Assembly (NCBI GenBank): GCA_028682985.1
Contig: JAJRAE010000097.1
Coordinates: 1 to 7,430 of the forward strand
Direction of reading: 5' to 3'
Length of the DNA stretch: 7,430 nucleotides
Origin: Methanobacterium sp.
GTDB taxonomy: Archaea; Methanobacteriota; Methanobacteria; Methanobacteriales; Methanobacteriaceae
Each line of letters begins with the position of its first letter. Positions within the stretch are counted from its first letter, which is position 1. The notes under the pieces are model-generated. The model saw nothing but the letters and a program-made list of their open reading frames with translations. It had not been told where the DNA came from and searched no databases. The position numbers and the translations under genes were made by a program. Below are positions 1-7,430 of the stretch, one piece after another.

Positions 1-133
1 CAACCCTTAAATCTTTGAATAATTATTAATATTTACCTTTATTTTTAAACTGGCATTTTAATATTAATTATACCACCATGAATATATAAAAAAATTTACA
101 TAGCTAAGAAATCTAAAATAGTCAAATTCCAAG

Positions 134-142
134 ATTTAAATA
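134..142 (+). promoter_or_regulatory. Candidate TATA box for the MnmC-like gene, leaderless transcript
   Basis: The sequence TTTAAATA (135-142) follows a purine-rich BRE-like stretch (CCAAGA, 128-133). Its centre lies about 28 nt before the ATG at 167, the usual TATA-to-start-site distance in archaea, so transcription would begin at or next to the A of the ATG. No Shine-Dalgarno-like sequence occurs between the box and the ATG, which agrees with a leaderless mRNA. A second TATA-like string, TATATAAA (83-90), would give a leader of about 50 nt without an SD and is less attractive. Assigned by eye. Confidence 0.45.
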
Positions 143-166
143 AAAATACCTGTAAAACTGATTTTC

Positions 167-1384
167 ATGTCTGATAATAATTACAAAGCACTAACTCTAA
201 AAAGAGAAATTCAACACTTGATGAACGATTTTTTCCTGGCTGAAAACAAGGGCGACAAACAGGCCAGGATTAAAGCTAAAACTCTTTTAACGAATTATCT
301 CATTAAAACTGATGATGGTTCATACACCATTAGTTCTGACTTTGTAAACAGTGAATCTGAGAATATGCACACCATGCAGGGGGCTTTAACCGAATCCCGG
401 GAGAAGTTTGTTAAACCAGCCCATCTGGAAGGGAAAGACTGTGTTGATATACTGGATATATGCTCTGGTCTCGGATACAACGCTGCTTCCTGCCTGGAAT
501 ACTTAGATGATGAGGTAGAAGTTAACCTGGACATGGTGGAGATTTCCAGGGAGACAATAGCACTATCTCTGCTTCTTGATATTCCCCTGAAATCTTATGA
601 AATAATAAAAAAGGCTGTTGAAGATAAGTTATATGAAGAAGGAGTTATTTCCTTCCGTCATATAGAAAAGAAAATACCAGAAAGAGTAGATATCAACATA
701 CATCTGGACGACGCTAGAAGAGTAGTTGGATTTCTAAGTGCAAATAGCAGAAAATATGATGCCATATTTTTAGACCCGTTCTCTCCCCTGAAATCCCCGG
801 AACTCTACACAGACCAATTTCTAAATATTCTTAAGAATCTCCTAAAAGAGGATGGTCTTATATTAACCTACACATCTGCCGCACCTGTTCGGGCTGCCCT
901 GGTTAACCGCGGCCTTCATGTAGGTGAGGGGCCTGCCCTGGGAAGAAGCGGTGGAACCGTAGCATCCTTCAATCCAAATCTCTTGGCTAAACAACTATCT
1001 TCTGATGATGAAAGGATGATCGCACTCAGTGATGCAGGGATATCATTTAAGGACCCTGATTTAAATGAATCCTCAAATTCTATCCTGATCAATCGAACTC
1101 GGGAACGGGAATCCTTAAGGGGATTGGAAAAGTTTGCCTCCACAGTTAAAACACCGATATACCTGAATAAGGAAATATCTGATGCACAGTTATCTCGTAG
1201 AGTTTTAAAAAATCTGGAAAGATTAGGCATATCTAGTTTAACTTCATTTAAAGCCCGGTATCTGGTTTGTCCTCAGTACACAAACTGTATATGTGGCTGT
1301 ACATGTGAAGATTATGCCAATTCAGGGGAAAGAATATTAGAAATGAGTCACAGATTAAATAAAATGTTAAAATTATTGAAATAA
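167..1384 (+). CDS. MnmC-like SAM-dependent methyltransferase with C-terminal Cys cluster
   Basis: This 405-residue protein is a Rossmann-fold methyltransferase resembling the methyltransferase half of MnmC (DUF752/Methyltransf_30), which in bacteria methylates the aminomethyl group at C5 of the tRNA wobble uridine. Residues about 50-85 (DGSYT...MQGALTES) match the family's entry segment. SAM motif I is DICSGLGYN (97-105), an acidic post-I residue is E125, and FLDPFSPLKSPELY (201-214) matches the MnmC FLDGFxPxxNPxxW segment, with D203 at the place of the catalytic Asp. The FAD oxidase half of bacterial MnmC is absent. The tail holds five cysteines (C368, C374, C376, C378, C380), suggesting a metal site not typical of MnmC. 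Residues 145-195 contain an extra acidic, helical-looking segment between the SAM motifs. The ATG has no SD. The fold is secure; tRNA as substrate is inferred. Confidence 0.82.
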   Translation: MSDNNYKALTLKREIQHLMNDFFLAENKGDKQARIKAKTLLTNYLIKTDDGSYTISSDFVNSESENMHTMQGALTESREKFVKPAHLEGKDCVDILDICSGLGYNAASCLEYLDDEVEVNLDMVEISRETIALSLLLDIPLKSYEIIKKAVEDKLYEEGVISFRHIEKKIPERVDINIHLDDARRVVGFLSANSRKYDAIFLDPFSPLKSPELYTDQFLNILKNLLKEDGLILTYTSAAPVRAALVNRGLHVGEGPALGRSGGTVASFNPNLLAKQLSSDDERMIALSDAGISFKDPDLNESSNSILINRTRERESLRGLEKFASTVKTPIYLNKEISDAQLSRRVLKNLERLGISSLTSFKARYLVCPQYTNCICGCTCEDYANSGERILEMSHRLNKMLKLLK

Positions 1385-1447
1385 AATCCCTTTAATTAAA
1401 ATTTAAATGTCGTCCCTTTAAAGTTATATTAATTGAAAATATAATCC

Positions 1448-1455
1448 TTATAAAA
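1448..1455 (+). promoter_or_regulatory. Candidate TATA box for the tgtA-NAC operon
   Basis: TTATAAAA (1448-1455) is the best TATA-like octamer in the 146-nt spacer before tgtA. It would place the start site near 1478 and give a leader of about 50 nt that carries the GGAG SD. Other A/T strings compete: TTTATTTAA near 1465-1473, and TTATAAAATA at 1506-1515, which is too close to the start codon. The T-rich stretch 1459-1487 may also act as the end of the upstream transcript. The choice is uncertain. Confidence 0.35.
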
Positions 1456-1458
1456 GTT

Positions 1459-1487
1459 AGATTATTTTATTTAATTTCCATTTAACT
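1459..1487 (+). terminator. T-rich stretch, possible archaeal terminator of the MnmC-like gene
   Basis: Runs of T (TTATTTTATTTAATTT and more) lie about 75-100 nt after the stop codon of the methyltransferase gene. Archaeal polymerase can terminate on T-rich non-template strands without a hairpin. There is no stem-loop, and the stretch overlaps the likely promoter region of tgtA, so this is a weak call. Confidence 0.25.
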
Positions 1488-1519
1488 TCGATTAAAAACT
1501 TTTTCTTATAAAATATTTT

Positions 1520-1523
1520 GGAG
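1520..1523 (+). promoter_or_regulatory. Ribosome binding site that supports the TTG start of tgtA
   Basis: GGAG (within GGAGAT) ends 7 nt before the TTG at 1531. The next in-frame ATG comes only at codon 30, deep in the conserved catalytic domain, so the TTG is the start that keeps the family's N-terminal strand (residues 2-6, NFEIK). Confidence 0.7.
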
Positions 1524-1530
1524 ATAGATA

Positions 1531-3869
<2,339 letters not shown>

Positions 3870-4616
3870 ATGGCATTTATCGCACATATCTCAGATTTAC
3901 ATGTTGGGGCATTAGCCTTTAAACATGACCTTCTGAATAAAGCTATCCAAGAAATCAATGATATGTGCCCGGATGTGACCATAGTTACTGGTGATATAAC
4001 AGAAAATGGTTACTATATGGAATTTGAAAAGGCTGCCCAGTATTTGGATGAGTTCGAATCCCCCCTACTGGTTATTCCCGGAAACCATGACGCCAGACAT
4101 GTGGGTGAACAGGGATTCGGCGAATTAATAGAAAAACGTTGCGGAGCATTGAATCTAAAAAGCAAAGGCCTTGTAGTTATTGGACTGGATAGTAGTGAGC
4201 CTGACCTGGATTATGGGAAGGTAGGCCGTGCTCAACAAGAATTCATGGAAGAAGAGCTCAAACATGCCAGTAAAGATAAACTCTATAAGATAATTGCACT
4301 GCATCATCACATCATACCTGTACCTAAAACTGGTAGAGAAAGGAATGTTTTAAGTGATGCCGGTGATATATTACAATCAATAGTTGATGGAGAAGCTAAT
4401 TTAGTACTCTCAGGACATAAGCACATGCCCCATGTATGGATCTTGGGAAACACCACCTTTGCCACTGCAGGAACAGCTTCATCCCTGAAATTAAGGGGAA
4501 AAACAGTACCCTCATATAACACCATTAATATAAATGAGGATACTATAGAAATTATTTTAAGAGGCATCGAAGGAAAAAAAATAACTCTGGCAAAGTATGA
4601 TAATACATGTAGGTGA
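3870..4616 (+). CDS. Icc/CpdA-like calcineurin-type metallophosphoesterase
   Basis: A 248-residue single-domain metallophosphoesterase of the class that includes class III cyclic-nucleotide phosphodiesterases (CpdA, Rv0805). All metal-binding motifs are present in order: ISDLHVG (7-13; D9, H11), TGDITENG (40-47; D42), PGNHD (70-74; N72, H73), ALHHHIIPVP (143-152) and SGHKHMPHVW (181-190; H183, H185). GDITENG followed by FEKAAQYLD is typical of the Icc group rather than of Mre11 or YfcE-type enzymes. There is no signal peptide or membrane segment, so it should be cytoplasmic. Its ATG follows the NAC stop codon with no gap, and GAGGTT (3857-3862) inside NAC acts as SD. The true substrate cannot be read from sequence; a cyclic nucleotide, 2',3'-cyclic phosphate or other phosphodiester is possible. 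A partnership with the cyclase-like protein two genes downstream is hypothetical. Confidence 0.88.
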   Translation: MAFIAHISDLHVGALAFKHDLLNKAIQEINDMCPDVTIVTGDITENGYYMEFEKAAQYLDEFESPLLVIPGNHDARHVGEQGFGELIEKRCGALNLKSKGLVVIGLDSSEPDLDYGKVGRAQQEFMEEELKHASKDKLYKIIALHHHIIPVPKTGRERNVLSDAGDILQSIVDGEANLVLSGHKHMPHVWILGNTTFATAGTASSLKLRGKTVPSYNTININEDTIEIILRGIEGKKITLAKYDNTCR

Positions 4617-4617
4617 T
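4611..4617 (+). promoter_or_regulatory. Shine-Dalgarno containing the upstream stop codon; supports a TTG start
   Basis: AGGTGAT matches the archaeal anti-SD over seven bases and includes the TGA stop (4614-4616) of the phosphoesterase gene. It lies 5 nt before TTG 4623. The in-frame ATG at 4632 would be 14 nt away and would drop the first residues of the NYN core strand, so TTG is preferred. Confidence 0.7.
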
Positions 4618-4622
4618 AAATT

Positions 4623-5648
4623 TTGAAAGTAATGGTTGATGCATCTAATGTGGCCCATTTCGGAAGAAGGACAGATGCCAAACCCAGTTTAGATTATATA
4701 GTTAAAGCAGCGGAAGCTTTGAAAAAACTGGGATATGAGCCTATACTTATAGCAGACGCATCGCTAAGACATGAAATAGACCAGAAAGAAGAATTTAACC
4801 AGCTTCTTGATAAAGATGAGATTAAACAGGTTCCTTCTGGTACCACTGCTGATCATTACATATTAAAAATGGCTGAGGAAGAAGATGCAAAGATATTATC
4901 CAACGATGTCTTCCGGGAATATAATGATGAATTCCAGGACATCAACAGCCGAAGAATACCCTACAGCTTCAAAGACGGAGCAATAAGTATTGGTTCCTCA
5001 TCTAAACCAAAAAAGGTTAAAAATATATTGCAGAAGATCAGCAACCAGATACTTACAGAATTTGATAGAAAGGGATATGACGCTTACAAATTAAAAAAGA
5101 ATAAAAAATTAAGTGGCATAGCCGTAGCTAAGGAAGCAATAGACCGCATTAGCAAGACCAATGATGAAGGCATCGACTCTAAACTGGAGAATGCTTTTCT
5201 TAAGATACCCCTATTTGGAAGGGTAATGAGTCTGGTGGATGAAGTAGAAAAAAGCAGCGACTTCATAATATTCGTATTAATCAGCCCCCGAGACTACCGG
5301 GACGCGGTGCGCAATGCCGGAAATATAGCGGTGACTGTTGGTGATCGTTTAAAACTTGATCACGCCCCACTGGTAGCTGTGCGCAATGACCTCTTCACAA
5401 AACCCGGTTCATTTGAGATCAACATCATTTATTCTGATGAAATATTAGAGGAATCCCCTTATAATGTGAACATAACCATAAACGACCATGACTACTCCTT
5501 CGTAAAGAAAAACTCCCGAAACATAGCCAGCACAGTTGCTGCCAGACTAGGAACATGGAAATTCCCCATTGTATCAGTGAAACCAAGCATGCTAATGGAA
5601 AAACCCGGACACTTCGACATAACTCTTGAAAAGGGAGGAGAAAAGTAA
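4623..5648 (+). CDS. NYN/Zc3h12a-like (PIN-fold) ribonuclease with duplicated C-terminal module
   Basis: The first 125 residues look like a NYN/Zc3h12a-type endoribonuclease, a PIN-like metal-dependent RNase. The acidic and polar residues are in order: VDASNVAH (5-12; D6, N9), IADAS (43-47; D45), TTADHYIL (74-81; D77) and ILSNDVFREY (91-100; N94, D95). Next come a lysine-rich linker (128-163) that could bind RNA, a helical stretch (165-210) and two copies of a module of about 45 residues. Copy 1 is 224-268 and copy 2 is 290-335, sharing DY, N-x2-NIA-x-TV, RL, P-[LI]-V-x-V and KPG-x-F in the same order. I do not recognise this duplicated module. No membrane segments are seen. The start is TTG, with the SD overlapping the previous stop; the gene ends directly against the next ATG. 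RNase activity is inferred from preserved acidic residues; the RNA target is unknown. Confidence 0.78.
   Translation: MKVMVDASNVAHFGRRTDAKPSLDYIVKAAEALKKLGYEPILIADASLRHEIDQKEEFNQLLDKDEIKQVPSGTTADHYILKMAEEEDAKILSNDVFREYNDEFQDINSRRIPYSFKDGAISIGSSSKPKKVKNILQKISNQILTEFDRKGYDAYKLKKNKKLSGIAVAKEAIDRISKTNDEGIDSKLENAFLKIPLFGRVMSLVDEVEKSSDFIIFVLISPRDYRDAVRNAGNIAVTVGDRLKLDHAPLVAVRNDLFTKPGSFEINIIYSDEILEESPYNVNITINDHDYSFVKKNSRNIASTVAARLGTWKFPIVSVKPSMLMEKPGHFDITLEKGGEK
5633..5640 (+). promoter_or_regulatory. Shine-Dalgarno of the cyclase-like gene, inside the NYN gene
   Basis: GGGAGGAG (5633-5640) sits 8 nt before ATG 5649 and encodes part of the last Gly-Gly-Glu of the NYN protein. With the zero-gap TAAATG junction it indicates coupled translation. 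Confidence 0.75.
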
Positions 5649-6887
5649 ATGGTCAGAGACAGGGTGCTCAGGGCCGTCTTCGGGTTTCTAATCAGACGTA
5701 GAGTGGTGAGTATTGGAACTAAATATTATCCCACCAATGACCGGGAAAGAGAATATGTGGAGATGATAAATTATACCCACACCATGCTCCTGGAAGTTGA
5801 AAAAGCCCACATAACAACACAGAACATATTTCAAAATGTTTTAAAGGAAGTGGGTACCGGTAACATACCAGAAAATCGTCGTTTTTTAGAACTGAAACCC
5901 GCAGAAAATGATGTAAACGAATACGCACTTTTGAGTAATATAATTATGGGTAGCGACCGTTATCTTTACGTTGAAATATTCCAGAAAAACCGTGAGATTA
6001 TAGAAGATTTTGTAGATCTTATTAAGGAAGAAAATGGCCAGATCGTAGAAAAAAGTGATAGTGAAATCGTATCAAGACTCTTATCAAAAAACGACGCCAT
6101 CCGAGTTTCAATAGAATTGATAAGACTGGGAATTGAACGAGAAATCGATGTAAGAGCTGCGGTGGGAATGACTGGCGCCGCGGCCATAGAAAGATCCATC
6201 AATCTCAACCGGGAAATAGGAGAGACTTCAGGAATAGGTTTCACCAAGCTGGGAGGAGAATTCGCCATTGTCTTCTCATCCAAGATAGGTAAACTGGAAG
6301 GAACACCGGTTGTTTATGATAACTACCTCTTTATAGATGCCATTGACTCCACCAAATTCATATCAGAAAATGGAAGGGACCGACTGGTGGAGATAATGAA
6401 TGAAATAAAGAGCTTCATCCAGAACGATTGTAAAGGAAAAATCGAAGGATACAGAGTGGGTGGAGATGACTTAATAGCCAACCTACCCACCAAGGACGCC
6501 GCTCTAAGGGCAGGTATAGACTCAGCCTGGCATGCCCTGAACAACGGAGCCCGACTAAGAATAGGGGTGGGTAAAAGCCGAAGAGAAGCAGGTGAAAGAG
6601 CCCAGATGGCAGATAATATTAAGATCTGGAATAACAGTCCTGTGATGGTATTTGACCTGGCTGATGGAATATACGCTTACTACGTACCTTCTGAGTTTAC
6701 CAGGGCGGTGGTTGGATTTCTCTCGGAAAAAACAGGCCATGTCATATTCATATTTATTTTCGTATTCCTGTTGACCCTGATAGGATGGAATTTAATGGGG
6801 CGAGATCTGGGCGGCTATGTGCTAGGCGGATGGGAGTTAGGAGTCTTTGCAGTTATTCTGGCCCTTCTGTATGCTGTTACCAGATGA
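5649..6887 (+). CDS. Membrane-anchored protein with GGDEF/class III cyclase-like palm domain
   Basis: I do not recognise a named family for the whole 412-residue protein. Residues 224-340 look like a nucleotidyl-cyclase palm. YLFIDAIDSTKF (226-237) matches the metal-binding first strand of cyclases. YRVGGDDLIA (268-277) matches the GGDEF hairpin, with D230 to D273 spaced 43 residues, as between the metal ligands of the GGDEF enzyme PleD. LRIGVG (303-308) and the Ala-rich helix after it fit the following strand and helix. Guanine-binding Asn/Asp residues are not evident. Residues 103-214 appear to be a degenerate second copy. The N-terminus is basic (RRR, 16-18) with a helical segment at 31-67. 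Two hydrophobic stretches, 364-380 and 388-410, form a C-terminal membrane hairpin, leaving the palm in the cytoplasm. The ATG follows the NYN stop with no gap. Alternatives are a diguanylate-type, mononucleotide or oligonucleotide cyclase, or an inactive sensor. Confidence 0.72.
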   Translation: MVRDRVLRAVFGFLIRRRVVSIGTKYYPTNDREREYVEMINYTHTMLLEVEKAHITTQNIFQNVLKEVGTGNIPENRRFLELKPAENDVNEYALLSNIIMGSDRYLYVEIFQKNREIIEDFVDLIKEENGQIVEKSDSEIVSRLLSKNDAIRVSIELIRLGIEREIDVRAAVGMTGAAAIERSINLNREIGETSGIGFTKLGGEFAIVFSSKIGKLEGTPVVYDNYLFIDAIDSTKFISENGRDRLVEIMNEIKSFIQNDCKGKIEGYRVGGDDLIANLPTKDAALRAGIDSAWHALNNGARLRIGVGKSRREAGERAQMADNIKIWNNSPVMVFDLADGIYAYYVPSEFTRAVVGFLSEKTGHVIFIFIFVFLLTLIGWNLMGRDLGGYVLGGWELGVFAVILALLYAVTR

Positions 6888-6956
6888 AAATAATTAGATC
6901 TATTTCTACGAATCTAGACAACTTGATGTTATTACATTTAACTGAAGAGTAATATT

Positions 6957-7223
6957 ATGAACCCGGAATTACAAGGAAAATTGATGGTAGCCATGCTAAT
7001 ATCAATCCTGGCCTTTGGAATGGGCACTGCCGCAGTACTGATATCCGGCCAATACAAAAATATAAACACCATCTCCACAATGAATACCACCAAACAGAGC
7101 GATTTCCCAGTCGTACCAAGCAGCACCCAAAACAACCTGAACTCCAGTAGCAGCCAGCCTAGTAATCCCACCAATAACAATCCCATTAACAACAACAATA
7201 ACAACACCACCACCACCAAATAA
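6957..7223 (+). CDS. Small membrane-anchored Asn/Ser/Thr-rich protein, unknown function
   Basis: An 88-residue protein of unknown role. Residues 1-8 are polar with one Lys. Residues 9-31 are a single hydrophobic helix (VAMLISILAFGMGTAAVLIS) that could be a signal anchor. From 32 on the chain is low-complexity and disordered-looking, ending in six Asn, four Thr and Lys. N-glycosylation sequons (N-x-S/T, x not Pro) occur at N43, N62, N82 and N83, so the tail is likely outside the cell and may be glycosylated. No lipobox cysteine is present. No SD is visible before the ATG; the 69-nt gap from the previous gene lacks a T-run, so read-through or a weak leaderless promoter (TTATTACATTTA, 6929-6940) are both possible. 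The regular N-terminus with a hydrophobic helix argues for a real gene; the minus-strand ORF over the same bases is an artefact of the repeats. Confidence 0.6.
   Translation: MNPELQGKLMVAMLISILAFGMGTAAVLISGQYKNINTISTMNTTKQSDFPVVPSSTQNNLNSSSSQPSNPTNNNPINNNNNNTTTTK
7188..7220 (+). repeat. Trinucleotide AAC/ACC microsatellite inside the small Asn-rich gene
   Basis: A run of AAC/AAT triplets passes into ACC triplets, followed at once by the stop codon and a ten-base A run (7222-7231). It encodes the Asn6-Thr4-Lys end of the protein. Such in-frame repeats can change copy number by slippage without breaking the frame. Confidence 0.75.
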
Positions 7224-7262
7224 AAAAAAAAGTTTAGATGAACCAGTGATTGATAAAAAAAA

Positions 7263-7282
7263 TTATTTTTATTTGATATTTT
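7263..7282 (+). terminator. T-rich archaeal-type terminator after the Asn-rich gene
   Basis: TTATTTTTATTT and the following T-rich bases lie about 40 nt beyond the stop codon, without a clear hairpin, as in hairpin-free archaeal termination. It separates the small gene, and possibly the whole preceding block, from the argJ-like gene. Confidence 0.45.
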
Positions 7283-7288
7283 ATATAA
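7279..7288 (+). promoter_or_regulatory. Candidate TATA box for the argJ-like gene
   Basis: TTTTATATAA is a good archaeal TATA-like string and would start transcription near 7310, giving a leader of about 55 nt. A second candidate, AATAAAAAATAA (7319-7330) after a BRE-like CCAAATC, would start near 7350. Between them lies a short imperfect dyad, TTGG-TTAT-CCAA (7304-7315). Sequence alone does not decide between the two. Confidence 0.35.
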
Positions 7289-7366
7289 TTCTACTAATGG
7301 AAATTGGTTATCCAAATCAATAAAAAATAAGATTGATAGTAAACTCAGAAAAGGGAATGGTTATAT

Positions 7367-7430
7367 ATGAAATTCGTACAGGGAGGGATCTGTGCTGTGA
7401 CTGGAGTTCTAGCGTCAGGTTCCTGTGAAG
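7367..7430 (+). CDS. argJ: Start of probable ArgJ, glutamate N-acetyltransferase (partial)
   Basis: Only the first 21 codons are in the window; the gene continues past the right edge. The start MKFVQGGICAVTGVLASGSC fits the ArgJ N-terminus, where a [V/I]xGG[V/I]xAxxG[F/V]xAxG segment opens the protein. ArgJ transfers acetyl from N-acetylornithine to glutamate in arginine synthesis; it is made as a proenzyme that cleaves itself at an internal Thr far beyond this fragment. I recall argJ lying a few genes from NAC in Methanothermobacter, which agrees, but that is memory and not a search. A weak GGGA (7353-7356) precedes the ATG. A T-rich terminator and promoter candidates upstream suggest it is a separate transcription unit. 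Confidence 0.65.
   Translation, partial: MKFVQGGICAVTGVLASGSCE

Noticed and set aside
916..1230. Minus-strand reading frame inside the methyltransferase gene
   Set aside because: Shadow of a well-supported plus-strand gene with conserved motifs; no recognisable protein features. The same holds for the minus-strand frames at 295-534, 4307-4681, 5084-5266, 5966-6283 and 6323-6544.
1506..1515. TTATAAAATA as the tgtA TATA box
   Set aside because: Only about 16 nt before the TTG, so transcription would begin inside the gene and miss the SD.
4632..4634. ATG as alternative start of the NYN gene
   Set aside because: Too far from the SD at 4611-4617 and would remove part of the first core strand; TTG 4623 fits better.
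6895..6916. Inverted repeat TAGAT...ATCTA after the cyclase-like gene
   Set aside because: A 5-bp stem with a 12-nt loop and no T-run after it; too weak for a terminator and expected by chance.
7222..7231. Ten-base A run as terminator of the plus strand
   Set aside because: Archaeal termination uses T-rich non-template DNA; an A run on the plus strand would serve only minus-strand transcription, and no minus-strand gene enters here.
6938..7315. 125-codon minus-strand reading frame with long Leu/Val runs
   Set aside because: It is the complement of the Asn/Thr triplet repeat and A runs; poly-Leu/Val arises from GTT/GGT triplets, and no SD or promoter fits.
7304..7315. TTGG-TTAT-CCAA dyad as an operator of the argJ-like gene
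   Set aside because: Only four base pairs per arm with a mismatch beyond; mentioned with the promoter but not strong enough to list separately.
7357..7430. ATG at 7357 opening another frame (MVIYEIRTG)
   Set aside because: The frame from ATG 7367 gives an ArgJ-like start, while this one gives no recognisable sequence.

Overview
The window looks like chromosomal DNA of a methanogenic archaeon of the order Methanobacteriales, most probably a mesophilic Methanobacterium-like species. Three things support this. It carries archaea-only genes: archaeosine tRNA-guanine transglycosylase and a NAC alpha subunit that stands alone. Its Shine-Dalgarno sites match the archaeal GGAGGTGATC type, its spacers are AT-rich and TATA-like, and it uses TTG starts. 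A gene that looks like argJ lies just downstream, an order I associate from memory with Methanothermobacter. The placement is inference from gene content; no search was run.

Layout, all genes on the + strand. 1-166: AT-rich upstream region with a TATA-like box placed for a leaderless transcript. 167-1384: MnmC-like methyltransferase with an unusual cysteine-rich tail. 1385-1530: spacer with promoter candidates. 1531-6887: a five-gene, tightly packed block made of tgtA (archaeosine synthesis), NAC alpha, an Icc/CpdA-like metallophosphoesterase, a NYN/Zc3h12a-like ribonuclease with a duplicated C-terminal module, and a membrane-tethered protein with a nucleotide-cyclase-like (GGDEF/class III palm) domain. 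The junctions are -1, 0, +6 and 0 nt, and each start has an SD inside the preceding gene, so one transcript with coupled translation is likely. 6957-7223: small membrane-anchored Asn/Ser/Thr-rich protein. 7224-7366: T-rich terminator and promoter candidates. 7367-7430: the first 21 codons of a probable argJ, cut by the window edge.

Functionally the block joins tRNA modification (MnmC-like, TgtA) and nascent-chain handling at the ribosome (NAC) to three proteins that could form a nucleotide-signal circuit: a maker (palm protein), a breaker (metallophosphoesterase) and a possible RNA-cutting effector (NYN protein). The circuit is a hypothesis. What the sequence shows is the coupling of the genes, preserved metal-binding motifs in all three, and internal duplications in the last two. 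In the palm protein one copy keeps a GGDD-type motif and the other has lost it, which resembles a two-palm or pseudodimer arrangement. These two proteins are the least understood part of the window and the best place to look for new biology.
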